Source of the DNA: Lingula anatina
Lineage: Eukaryota; Brachiopoda; Lingulata; Lingulida; Lingulidae
NCBI RefSeq assembly: GCF_001039355.2
Contig: NW_019774692.1
Coordinates: 172,820 to 236,819 of the forward strand
Direction: 5' to 3'
Length of the DNA stretch: 64,000 nt
The stretch's first letter is position 1. Each line of letters starts with the position of its first letter. The position numbers and the translations under genes were made by a program. This document shows, one piece after another, positions 37,236 through 48,491 of this stretch. The notes beneath the pieces were generated by a model. It saw nothing but the letters and a program-made list of their open reading frames with translations. It did no database searches and was not told where the DNA came from.

Positions 37236-37832
37236 TTATTCAGAAAAATAAACAAAACACTCCCTACATCTTGCTTGATATGCTTCACATCCTCCAATAA
37301 CATTTTTAACTTTACTAGGACTTATTGGATTTCCATTCTTATCTATTCTTTGTGTTTTTGTTGCTATTTCACCACATTTAATACAAACAGCATGTAATTT
37401 TGTAACAAATTCAGCATATGATAATAATCTCATAACTGTTGGAAACATTTGATCATTAAATCCTCTATCTAAACCTGCACAAATAATTCTATAACCACTA
37501 TTTGCTAATTCTTCTATAAAATCAACAAAACATGGTGAAAAAAATTGAATTTCATCAAAAGCTAATATTTTACTATTTGAATTATCATTTTCTAAAATAT
37601 TTTTTACTTGTTCAGTTTTTGTTACAAAAAAAATATTATGTTTTTTTTGTCCATCATGTGTTGTTAGTTGACCAAATTCTTTATCACGTTTATCAAAATT
37701 AGGTTTAAAAATAAGTACCTTTTTTTTTGCTCTTTCTAAAACTGAAATTCTTCTAATAAGTTCAGATGTTTTACCAGCAAACATTCCACCAACAATTAAT
37801 TCAATAAAACCATGTTTTAAACTTCTATACAT
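37236..37832 (-). CDS. Thymidine kinase, copy 3
   Basis: A 198-residue TK1-type enzyme: Walker A GGMFAGKTSELIRR, catalytic DEIQFF, CAGLDRGF, and the zinc cysteines CIKC plus CREC, with GGCEAYQARCREC as the substrate lasso. All key residues are kept, so it should be active; it resembles copy 2 more than copy 1. Overlaps the phosphohexomutase gene end by 8 bases and lies upstream of rpsL. Having two apparently intact copies plus a divergent one is unusual for such a reduced genome. Confidence 0.92.
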   Translation of the reverse strand: MYRSLKHGFIELIVGGMFAGKTSELIRRISVLERAKKKVLIFKPNFDKRDKEFGQLTTHDGQKKHNIFFVTKTEQVKNILENDNSNSKILAFDEIQFFSPCFVDFIEELANSGYRIICAGLDRGFNDQMFPTVMRLLSYAEFVTKLHAVCIKCGEIATKTQRIDKNGNPISPSKVKNVIGGCEAYQARCRECFVYFSE

Positions 37833-39462
37833 TATTAAAACTAGTAATTAAACTTTCTCAATTTTTCTTTAATTTTTCAACTATTATTTTACTTTTTTCT
37901 TTTGAATTTGCATATGAAATAAAATAAAATTTAAAAATTGGTTCAGTAACTGATGGTCTACATGCAATTCAAGAACCATCAAAGAAAAATATTTCATATA
38001 AATTATCCAACCCTTCATCAAAATAAGTTGTTATTTTTTTAATAGGAATACCATTTAATTCTTTTAAAGATTTTATCTTTTCAATTATATCTTTAACTTT
38101 TACACCATTTTCTAAATTAATTTTTGTTTGTCTATAATCACAATATCCATACTTTTTACTTATATCATCTAAATAATCTAATAAACTAATATTTTTTCTA
38201 TATCTTAAATATGAAGCAATTTCTGAAATTAAAAGTGATGCTTGTAAACCGTCTTTATCATTACTTAAATGTCTACATGGTAAAAATCCTAAAGATTCTT
38301 CAAAAGCAAATAAAAATTTTTTAATATCATCTTGTGAATATTTCATAGCAAGATTATAAAAACCAGTCATTGTTTTTTCTACTTTACATTTAAAATCTTG
38401 TGCTATTTTATAAACTAATCTTGTTGAAACAAAAGTCATATAAATTCCACCTTTTCATTGTAATTCTTTTAAAAGAAAATAAATAAAAATAATTGCAATT
38501 TCATTACCTAATAATAATTGATATTTTTTACCATCTCAAACACCAACCCTCATACGATCAACATCAGAATCATTAATAATTATTAATTCAGGTTTTTCAT
38601 CTAAAGAATTTGCTTTTTTTATAGAAAAATCAAAAGCACTATCTGATTCTGGATTTGGATCTTTTAAAGTAGAAAAATTTGGATCATAAACACATTGTTC
38701 ATCAACCAAAATAACTTCATAACCAGCTTTTTTTAATAATAAATTTACTCAATTAAAACCTGTTCCATGATTTGAAGAATATAAAATTTTTGGTCTTGAA
38801 GCACTTGATTTTGGTAAAGAAAGTTGATTTATAATTTCATATAAATAATTTTTTTTGTGACTATCAGTTAAATATCTTATTAAATTTTTATTATTTTTTA
38901 GTACTTTTGTTAAAAAATAATGATTTTTTTCTACAATTTTTTTATTAATTTCAAATACATCTTTTGATGAAATAATATGTCCTTTTGGTGAATAAATTTT
39001 GCATCCATTATATTCTTTTTTTAAATGACTTGCTGTAATCATAAAACCAAATGCTTTAAACTTATTTTTTAATAAATAAGATAAAAATGGAACTGGAGCA
39101 ACATCATTTTCTTTATTAAAAATAACTTTAAATCCATAATGTGTTAAAACTTTTGCAATCATTTCAGATGCTTCTAATGAAAATTTTCTTGTATCATGAA
39201 AAATTATAAATTTGTGTTTTTTTAATTCATATTTTTTTGAAAAAACTTCAATAAAAGCAAGAATTAATTGTTTGATTGTATTTACATTAAATTGATTACT
39301 TCCATATCCAATTTTTTTTCTTAAACCAGCTTTACCAGAATTAACAATTTCAGAAAAAAATTCTTTTTGTTGTTCTATTGATAAATTTAAAAGAAATTCA
39401 TTTTCTTTTGTGTTTGGTTTTGAATTTTTTAATCAAACTTTATAATTTTTTTCAAAAAACAT
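37825..39462 (-). CDS. Phosphoglucomutase/phosphomannomutase family protein
   Basis: A 545-residue alpha-D-phosphohexomutase, which moves phosphate between C1 and C6 of glucose or mannose phosphate (or C1 and C5 of pentoses). The phosphoserine loop is TASHLKKEYNG near residue 142; the metal site reads NDSDVDRM where DPDADR is usual; the sugar-binding FEESLGF and the phosphate-binding RPSVTEPIFKFY (family RPSGTEP) follow. These changes are mild and keep the Asp ligands. Mollicute homologues (ManB) have similar length. Substrate cannot be told from sequence. Confidence 0.88.
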
Positions 39463-39466
39463 ATTT

Positions 39467-39712
39467 TTATTTTTTAATTCTTATTTTTTTATTAGTTTTT
39501 GATTTTGAATTTATTTTTAAATTTTTTTTATTTATATTTTCTTTTTTTTCTTCTTTTACTATTTTCTCTTCTTTTTTTATTTTAAAATCAAAGATATGTA
39601 TTTTTTTTTGATTTTTAATTACATGTATAAAACATGCAATCATTATAAATACAAAAAATCCTAAAATAGTTACCATTAATATAATTGTTTTAATTGTTTC
39701 TGTTTCTGTCAT
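39467..39712 (-). CDS. Small single-helix membrane protein, possible NSS transporter subunit
   Basis: An 81-residue protein: acidic start (MTETETIK), one membrane helix (residues 10-32) and a highly basic Lys-rich cytosolic tail of about 48 residues. It overlaps the end of the first NSS transporter gene by 23 bases. In methionine/alanine NSS importers (MetP-MetS) a small one-helix subunit follows the transporter gene in the same way, so it may be a partner of the transporters here. The tail is longer than in MetS. No further motif is visible. Confidence 0.5.
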   Translation of the reverse strand: MTETETIKTIILMVTILGFFVFIMIACFIHVIKNQKKIHIFDFKIKKEEKIVKEEKKENINKKNLKINSKSKTNKKIRIKK

Positions 39713-41342
39713 TTTTTAAATTTAACCCCGTTTTTTGTTCTTTTTTATTTGTAATAATAGATAAAAATAATGGAATAATAATCATAAAAATAATTGTTCC
39801 TATTGTAAATAATCTTTCAGGTGAAGTTCAAATTTTATTTACTTTTTCACTATTAATATTTATTTTATCTTGTAATCCAAAAATATTTTGAAATCATATT
39901 GGTGTATTTTTAAAGTAAATTACATCTAAATTAAATAATTCAATAAATCCAAATACAACTAATAAAAATACAATTGGTAATGTTATAAAAATTAATAATC
40001 TTTTTAATCATTTAAATTTTGACATTTTTAAGTATGTATATCTTTCATTTGATTCAATAACTTTATCAAAATTTTTATAACAAACTAAAATAATTAATTC
40101 AAAAAATCCTACCAATAATACAAAATGATTTATTCACAAATCCTGTTCATCTGTAACTTTTACTTGATGAAAAAATAAAAACACAATAGATTGTAAAAAA
40201 GCAAATACTGATCAAAATAAAAGAATTTTTTTTCTACCAATATTAGGAAATTTTTCAACCATTGAATCAACAAATATTTCAATTAAAACAATAATAGATG
40301 AAAATGTAGCAAATAAAAATCCAATTATAAAAAATATAAATAATATTTGTCCCAAAATTTTTTGACCTTCCATATTATAAAAAATTTTTGGTAACTCTTT
40401 AAAAATTAATGCAGATCCACCAGATTCTGGTGAATTAAAAAATTCATTTAATTGTTTTTTTACTTCATTAGATGTACCGCTATAACTACTTGAAATTGTA
40501 GCAGTAATTAAAATGCCACTTAAAATACCAACAAAACTATCTGATGCAACAATCATTAATGCATCATTTCCTTTATCTGTTTTAATATCTGAATTTTTAG
40601 TTAAAACAATAAATGAACCAAGCATAATACCTGTTGAAAACATTGCTTGTATTGTTGCTTTATATCAAATAAATGGTCTTGTAAAAGATTCAACTTTAAA
40701 TTTAAATAATTTTTCAATACCAATTAATGCATTTTTTCTAGTAAGTGCATAAATTGTTAAACCTATTAACAAAAAAAACAAACTAGGAACCAAAAATAAA
40801 TTTGTTTTTTCTAAACCTTTTTTAACACCTAAAGAAATAACAATAAATATCAAAATTAATAAAACAATAATTCCTATTAATGTTAAATATGAAAAACCTA
40901 AAGCTTTTCCATTAGATGGTAGTTGTAATATATTTTCTTCAAAATAATTTGAATTTGTTCCTCATTCTTTAAATAAAGATGGTATTAATGAATGAACAAA
41001 ACCAACAATAAATCATGAAATTATTACAACATAATAAACACATGCAAATAAATTTACTCATACTTGTTTTCAACCAATAAAATTACCAACTTTTTTATTT
41101 ACATTTTTAAAACATGTAACAACACTTTTTTTAAAAAATAAACCATATTGCATTTCTAATAAAACTATTGGAAATGCAATTAAACATAAAATTATGACAT
41201 ATATTAATATAAATGAAGAACCACCTGATGCAACCATTTCTTTAGGAAAACGTCATATATTTCCTAATCCAACAGCTGCACCAATGCTGGACATTATAAA
41301 ACCTAATGATGAAAATTTTTGTTTGTTACTTTGTTGATTCAT
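39690..41342 (-). CDS. Sodium-dependent transporter, NSS (SNF) family, paralogue A
   Basis: A 550-residue LeuT-fold symporter with about 12 helices that uses Na+ to import amino acid-like substrates. The helix 1 signature is GAAVGLGNIWRFPKEM; helix 6 includes QAMFSTGIMLGSFIV, matching the family F-S-L-x-x-x-x-G segment with a shift to Thr/Gly. GSALIFKELPKIF precedes helix 8, where a second sodium-site Ser pair (TFSSII) is seen. First-transcribed is paralogue C; A is the last of three tandem copies and overlaps B by 17 bases. Substrate unknown. Confidence 0.9.
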
Positions 41343-42945
41343 TTTTTATTTTTTTTTCATCTTTTAATGTAATAAGTGTCAATAACAATGGAATTATTAT
41401 CATAAATAAAACTATTACAATTGTAAAAATTCTTTCTGGTGATGTTCATTGATTTAAAAGTTCACCATCATTTAATTCTTTTATATCAAAAAAATCTTTT
41501 ATTTTTTCACTTGATTTTGAAAAAAAATAATAATCTAAATTAAATAATTTAAAAAAACCAAAAAGACACAAAATAATTGTTAATGGTAATGTTATAAAAA
41601 TTGTTAATCTTTTTAATCAATTAAATTTTGACATTTTTAAATATGTGTATTTTTCATTTTGTTTTATTACTTTTTTATAATCTTTATAAAAAATAAACAA
41701 TATAACTTCAAAAACACCAACAAATAAAATAAATTGATTAATTCATTTATCTTTTTCATCCACCATAATTTTTTGATTATACAAAATATAAATTAAATAT
41801 TGTAAAAGTGCAAAAAATCCTCAAAATAAAAATACTTTTTTTCTGCCAATTTGTGGAAATATTTCAGTAATTGAATCTGTAAATGTTTCTAACAAAACAA
41901 TAATTGATGAAAATGCAGCAAATAATAAACTAATTATAAAAAATATAAATAATATTTGTCCCAAAACTTTATAATGAAAATTTGAAAAAACTTTTGGTAA
42001 GTGTTCAAAAACTAATGCTGAACCACCTGAATTTGAAGAATTAAAAAAATTATTTAGTTCTTTTGAAACTAATTCTGGTTCACCATTATAACTATTTGCA
42101 ATTGTTGTAGTAATTAAAATACCGCTTAAAATACCAACAAAACTATCTGATGCAACAATAATTAATGCATCATTTCCTTTGTCAATTTTTATATTTGAGT
42201 TTTTTGAAAGTACAATAAATGCTCCAAACATAACACCAATTGAAAACATTGCTTGAATTGATGCTTTATATCAAACAAATGGTCTTAAAAAACTATTTTT
42301 ATCAAATGAAAATAATTTTTTAAGTCCTATCATTGAGTTTTTTCCAATAAGTGAATAAATTGTTAAACCTATTAATAAAAAGAACAATCCAGGTACTAAA
42401 AATAAATTAATTTTTTCTAAACCTTTTTTTATTCCAAAAGAAATTACAATAAAAATAACTCCAATCAAAACAATAAATGCTATTAATGTTTTTCATGAAA
42501 AACCAATACCACTTTCATTTGGTAACTGTAAAATATTTTTATCAAAATAATTTAAATTTTTACCTCAATTTTGAAATCAAGATGGTATTAATGAATTAAA
42601 AAATCCAACTAAAACTCAAGAAATAACTGCTAAATAATAAACACAAACAAAACCAATTATAATTATTTGTTTTCAACCAAAAAATGTACCAATTTTTTTA
42701 TTAACATTTTTAAAACATGATACTACTCCCTTTCTAAAAAACAAACCATATTGAAATTCTAATAAAAATATTGGAAACACAAATAAGAATAAAACAATTA
42801 CATATATTAATATAAAAGATGATCCACCTGATGTAATCATTTCTTTAGGAAAACGTCAAATATTCCCTAATCCAACAGCTGCACCAATGCTGGACATTAT
42901 AAAACCTAATGTTGAAAATTTTTCTGATTTATTATTTTGATTCAT
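41326..42945 (-). CDS. Sodium-dependent transporter, NSS family, paralogue B
   Basis: A 539-residue paralogue of A and C. Signature GAAVGLGNIWRFPKEM, QAMFSIGVMFGAFIVL in helix 6, AAFSSIIVLLE in helix 8, and the shared IGRKKVFLFW loop. By eye it is close to C in the middle and to A at the N terminus. It overlaps A by 17 bases and C by 14, showing that the array is a single tightly packed operon produced by tandem duplication. Loops outside the membrane (between helices 7 and 8, around the PELVSKELNNFFNSS segment) differ most among the copies. Confidence 0.9.
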
Positions 42946-44548
42946 TTATTTTTGTTTCTTCTTTATTTTTTGTTATTAAAGTTAATAATAATGGAATTAT
43001 TATCATAAATATTGCAGTTGCAATTGTAAATAATCTTTCTGGTGATGTTCATTGTTCGATTGAATTATAATTTGTATTTAAATCAAAAAATTCTTTTATT
43101 TTTGAACTGAATCCTGAAAAGAAATAATAATCTAAATCAAACAATTTAAAAAATCCAAAAATACTTAAAAATATTGTTAATGGTAGTGTTATAAACATTG
43201 TCATTCTTTTTAATCAATTAAATTTTGACATTTTTAAATATGTATATTTTTCATTATTTTTTATAATTTTTTTATAATTAGAATTAAAAATAAAAAATAA
43301 AATTTCAAATACACCAACAAATAAAAATAATTGGTTTATTCATTCATCTTGTTCACCAACCATTGTTTTTTGATTAAAAATAATATATACAAAATATTGT
43401 AAAATTCCAAAACATGATCAAAATATAAATGCTTTTTTTCTTCCAATTTGTGGAAAATTTTCAGCAATAGAATCAATAAAAACTTCTAAATATGCAATAA
43501 GAGATGAAAATGCTGCAAACAATAAACTAATTATAAAAAATATAAATAATATTTGTCCTAATTGAGGTATTTTAAAATTATTAAAAATTTTTGGTAATTG
43601 TTCAAAAACTAATCCTGTTCCACCAGAATTATTTGATTTAAAAAATTCATTAAATTGATTTATTACTTCCTCTGTTGTACCATCATAACTATTTACAATT
43701 GTAGTAGTAATTAAAATACCACTTAAAATACCAATTAAACTATCTGATGAAACAATAATTAATACATCATTTCCTTTATCAGTTTTAATATCTGAATGTT
43801 TAGAAAGAACAATAAATGTACCACACATAACACCAACTGAAAACATTGCTTGAATTGATGCTTTATATCAAACCAATGGTTTTATAATTGATTCTTTATT
43901 GAATGCAAATAATTTTTTAAGTCCTATCATTGTATTTTTTCCAGTAAGTGAATAAATAGTTAAACCTACTAATAAAAAGAATAAAGATGGAACTAAAATT
44001 AAATTTGTTTTTTCAAAACCTTTTTTAATTCCTAATGAAACAACAAATAAAATTATTAAAATCAAAGAACAAAAAGCAATTAATGTTTTTCATGAAAAAC
44101 CAATTTTATCTGTTTGATTTGGTAATTGTAAAATATTATCATTAAAATATGATTGATCTTGTCCTCAAGTTTTAAATATACTTGGTAATAATGAATGAAA
44201 AAAACCAACAACCATTCAAGAAAGTATTGTTAAATAATATACAGAAAGAAATCCTGTAATTACAACTTGTTTTCAACCAAAAAATGTACCAATTTTTCTA
44301 TTAACATTTTTAAAACAGGAAACAACTCCTCTTTTAAAAAAAATACCATATTGTATTTCTAATAAAACTATAGGAAAAACAAATAGGAATAAAACAATTA
44401 CATATACTAATATAAAAGAAGATCCGCCAGATGCAACCATCTGTGTTGGAAAACGTCATATATTACCTAATCCAACAGCAGCACCAATACTTGACATTAT
44501 AAAACCTAATGCCGAAAATCTTTTGATATTTTTACTATTTTGATTCAT
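42932..44548 (-). CDS. Sodium-dependent transporter, NSS family, paralogue C
   Basis: A 538-residue member and the first in transcription order. Signature GAAVGLGNIWRFPTQM (Thr-Gln instead of Lys-Glu in A and B), QAMFSVGVMCGTFIVL in helix 6 and AAFSSLIAYLE in helix 8. The substrate-contacting helix 6 differs from A and B at several positions (Cys and Thr), so the three may have different specificities. Two C-terminal Trp-Thr-Ser-Pro-Glu segments common to the array show recent descent from one ancestor. Lies 52 bases after metK. Confidence 0.9.
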
Positions 44549-44600
44549 TTTTATATGATGTTATTTTTTTAATTTTTATTTAAATTATACAATTATATAA

Positions 44601-45791
44601 TTATTTATGTTTTTTAATAATTATTATTTGATTCAATTTTTCTAAAAAACTTAATTTTTCTCAAGGTGCATTTTTTTTGTCTTTACCAAAATAACCATAT
44701 TTTGCATATTCAACAAATTCAATTTCTTTTAATTTTAATTTTTCAATAATTTTACTTAAACTTCAAGTTGAAAAATAATTTAAAATTTTTTCAATATTTT
44801 CTTTATTTTCTTTACTTAATTCTTTTTCATTTTTAACATAGTAATTAATACTAAAATTTGATGTTTCACCAATAAATGAACTCATTTGAATTTCAATTTG
44901 TTCTGTTAATTTTAAAGCAACAATATGTTTTGCAATAAATCTTGCAAATAATGCTAATGTTCTATCTGTTTTTGAAACATCCTTACCTGCAAAAGAACCA
45001 CCACCATGTCTTGAATATGTTCCATATGTATCAATCATTAATTTTCTACCACTTAAACCTGTATCTACACTTGGACCACCTTTTACAAAAGAAATTAATT
45101 TAAAATCAAAATCTGTATTAATTTCAAGATCTTTTAAAATAGGAATTATTATTTCATCTTTTATTTTTTTAGATATTTTTATTTTTTCTACATATTCTTC
45201 AAATTGTTGGCATAAAACAATTTGAATTAATTTTTCTGATTCTATTTTATTTTTAATAGTTATTCTAACTTTACCATCTGGTGCAAATTTTAAAATATTT
45301 TTTTCTTTTCTTTGATTTTGTATTGTTTTTAAAATTTCATTTGCTAAAACTTGAAATTTTGGAAAATATTCATTTTTTTTATCATTATTTGCAAAACCAA
45401 AAACAACTGTATTATCTCCGGCACCAATCTCTTTACAAGATATTGAAACTTGATTATCAATTTCAATTGATTGTTCTTGAATTTCGATTTCAATATTTTT
45501 TTTATCTTTTAAAGCGTTTCATGTATTTTTATAATGTTTAAAATTTTTTATTAAAAATTCATAAATTTTTTGTATTAATTTTTCTTCTCATTTAAAACCA
45601 TTATTTTTTCATTTAAATTCACCACCAACAATAATTTTTTCACCTGTTACATAAACTTCACATGCAACATGTGCATTTTTATCTTTTTCAATAAAAAAAT
45701 CTAAAGTTAATTCTGATATTTGATCTGCAATTTTATCTGGATGACCTTCACTTACAGATTCAGTATTAAAATACATATTTAATTTATTCAT
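44601..45791 (-). CDS. metK: S-adenosylmethionine synthase
   Basis: Makes SAM from methionine and ATP, 396 residues. [32 protein letters not shown] and [16 protein letters not shown] match the ATP-, phosphate- and loop motifs. The family GAGDQGIMFGYA is changed to [12 protein letters not shown], which is mild. Gene is transcribed toward the transporter array; if that array imports methionine, as the MetPS resemblance hints, the two would form a functional unit, but this is inference. Confidence 0.96.
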
Positions 45792-45950
45792 ATCTTTATA
45801 TTATATAATCAGTGGTAATTATTGATATATAAATTGCATATTTTTTATTTTTTTTTATGATTTTCATTGTATTTTATTTTTTTTAAAAAATACAATAAAT
45901 TTTTTTATTTATAAAAAAGTATATTTAAATAATTTTTTTTATAAACAAAA

Positions 45951-45978
45951 AAAGCCCTTATAAAAATATAAGGGCTTT
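45951..45978 (-). terminator. Intrinsic terminator after the fourth NSS transporter gene
   Basis: A perfect 12-bp stem with the GC-containing arms AAAGCCCTTATA and TATAAGGGCTTT, a 4-base loop, and T-runs on both sides, so it can act in either direction. It starts 26 bases past the stop of the gene at 46004-47803. It is one of the few GC-bearing hairpins in the window. Confidence 0.85.
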
Positions 45979-46003
45979 AATTTTTTTTGTATTAAAAAAA
46001 ATA

Positions 46004-47803
46004 CTATTCTTCTATTTTTTCAGATTTAATTGATTTTTTATATTTTCAATTACTAATCATTTTATTAAATTTTTCTCTGTCAAAATAACATTTAATTAAT
46101 ACTAATGGTCATACAAAATATGGAACTAGAACTAAAATTAAAATAGTAGCTCATTGACCACCTGAATAACTTGAATAGTTTTCATATCCTGGATCGCCAG
46201 CACCACCAAAGAATCCGACAGCTGAATAAATAATAACAAAAGTAATAGCTAAGAATGAAACCATTAATACATAATAGAATCACATACCAATTTTTCATTT
46301 TGCATGTTGATTGTTAAAATCAAGCAACTCTTTTGTTTTTTGTTTTTGTAACAAGAAAAATAGTAAGAATATAAATACTGATACTAATGCAAAACCAGTT
46401 CAAAATATTTCATCAAAAATATCTGCTAATCCTTGATTTGCAGCAAATACCATGTATATACCTGTTACCATTTGTAATGCTAATGTTACATATGTTGATT
46501 TCTTTCTACTTAATGGAGTCATTTCTTCTGTTGAAGCAACACCAGTTTCAACTTGTGAAATAAATGATGAAAATGCAGCCAAAAATAGACATACAAAGAA
46601 CATAGTAGCAACAAATTTAGCACCATGTACATTTTTAATTGTTGTAAAAAATATTGGAAGAACTGATCATACAACTGTTGAACCAGCTGCTTGTTCATAA
46701 ACAACCTTAATTTCTTTTATTTTACCAGTTTTATCTAATATTTGTTTGCTTGATTCAACAATAAATGTTGTACTTTCTACAGTTATTGGTTTTATTGCAT
46801 CAACACTTTCTTTATAAAATTCAAAGCTGTTTTTAATTGGTACAGATAATATTTTTATATCTTCATTTGAAGTTTGTGGCAAAAGTAATTTAATATTTTT
46901 TGTACTTTCTTTAGTCACTTCAGATAAATAAACCATGTGTCCTAATGTAGCACCCATAATAATAGCAGCAAAAATACCCACCATTGTATCTGCAACAATA
47001 ACTAAAATTGTTTGTTTTGTATTGTCTACAGGTTTTTCAGCTTTAGATGAATAAATAACAATAATTCCACATGCTAATGAAAGTGAAAACAAGCTTCTCC
47101 CAAATGCATCACTTCACATTTTTGGATTTTTTAATGATCCAAAATTTGCTCTAAATAATGGATTTACTCCAAATTCTTTTGCACCATCTAATGTTAGTGA
47201 ATATCCTAATAATCCAATTATTAACAAAAATAGTAAAGGAACAGCAACTTTGTTTACTTTTTCAATACCTCCTTTGGCACCACCAAGTGCAACAAATAAT
47301 GCTCCTACAAAAACAACAAGAACTAATACAAATAATCAACCACTAACAAATGTATTATCAGTTAAACCACCATATTCATTTTGAGTTTGAATAACTTTAT
47401 GTCTAAATCAATGATAATCAATATCAGTTGTATTCAGATCAGTTCCTCAAATATTGAACATTGTTAAAAGAACATATCCAATAAAGAAAACATAATATGA
47501 ACCAATAAGTACCTCACCAATTGATTGTATTCCACCAACAAAAGGACCACCTCTCTTTCAATATTTACCATATGAAATTAATGGACCTTTTCTTCACTTT
47601 GCACCAACATTAAGTTCAAGCAACATTACAGGCAAACCTAAAGTTAACAATGAAATAACATATGGTATCAAAAAAACAATACCACCATGTGTAAGTAAAG
47701 CTTTAGGAAAACCTCAAATATTACCTAAACCAACAGCTGCACCAACAACAGATAGTATTAATCCAAGCTTAGAAAAACCACTACTTTTTTTTTCATTACT
47801 CAT
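46004..47803 (-). CDS. Sodium-dependent transporter, NSS family, divergent paralogue D
   Basis: A 599-residue NSS transporter, more distant from A-C. Helix 1 reads GAAVGLGNIWGFPKALL: the nearly invariant Arg of the extracellular gate (R30 of LeuT) is Gly. Between helices 7 and 8 there is an extra outward-facing hydrophilic segment of roughly 80 residues (about 290-370), rich in Lys, Glu, Ser and Thr. Helix 8 keeps the sodium-site AAFSSF. Codon use is richer in G and C than in A-C (more ACC, GGT, TCT). Own terminator downstream and a long A+T-rich region upstream indicate a separate transcript. Confidence 0.85.
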
Positions 47804-48291
47804 AATTTTTCTAAAATTACCCCTTTCTCTTTTTTGTTATTTTTTTTAATTTTTAAATCAAAATAAATAACTTTTTAAAAATCAATATAAATTAAAAATA
47901 AATTGATTTTAAATAAACAATATTTTTTAAATATATTATTTAAAAAATTAAATAATTCAATTCTAAAATTACAAAAATGTAATTTCTTTAACAAAATTTA
48001 ATCACTTTTTTTTGAAATTAAATTCCTTTATAATTAAAACTCTATAACAATTTAATTTTAATACAATTTAATTTAATTTTTATAATTTATTTTTTTTTAC
48101 AAAAAATCTTTAATTTTTAATATATTTTTTAAAATAAAAAATATATTTATTTTATTTAAATTTTATTTTTATTTATATATCTTTTTTCAAGTTTATATTA
48201 ATTAAAATCATTATTAAAAATATAGAATAATAATTCAATATTTAAAAAAAATAATAATTAATTTTATTAATTAATACAATAAAAAAAATAA
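47804..48291. other. Non-coding A+T-rich spacer between transporter D and the propeller gene
   Basis: About 490 bases of almost pure A and T without an open frame longer than a few dozen codons. A GAAAGGGG on the minus strand at about 47819-47828 lies 16 bases ahead of transporter D, too far for a normal ribosome-binding site. It should hold the promoter of transporter D; I see no clear TATAAT/TTGACA pair. The part near 48292 would carry the terminator of the propeller gene, but no hairpin with GC pairs is visible. Confidence 0.5.
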
Positions 48292-48422
48292 TTATTTATT
48301 TTGATTTTTAAATATATTATTTATTTGATTTTTATTTTTAAAAATAAAATAAATAATTAAAATAATTGGAATTAAAAATATTAATCATAAAAGATGTAAT
48401 AAATCATTTTCTTTATTTTTTA

Positions 48423-48491
<69 letters not shown>

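Noticed and set aside
48427-48489. Possible CRISPR-like or phage attachment repeat
   Set aside because: Pure (ATT)n without spacers; a simple coding microsatellite.
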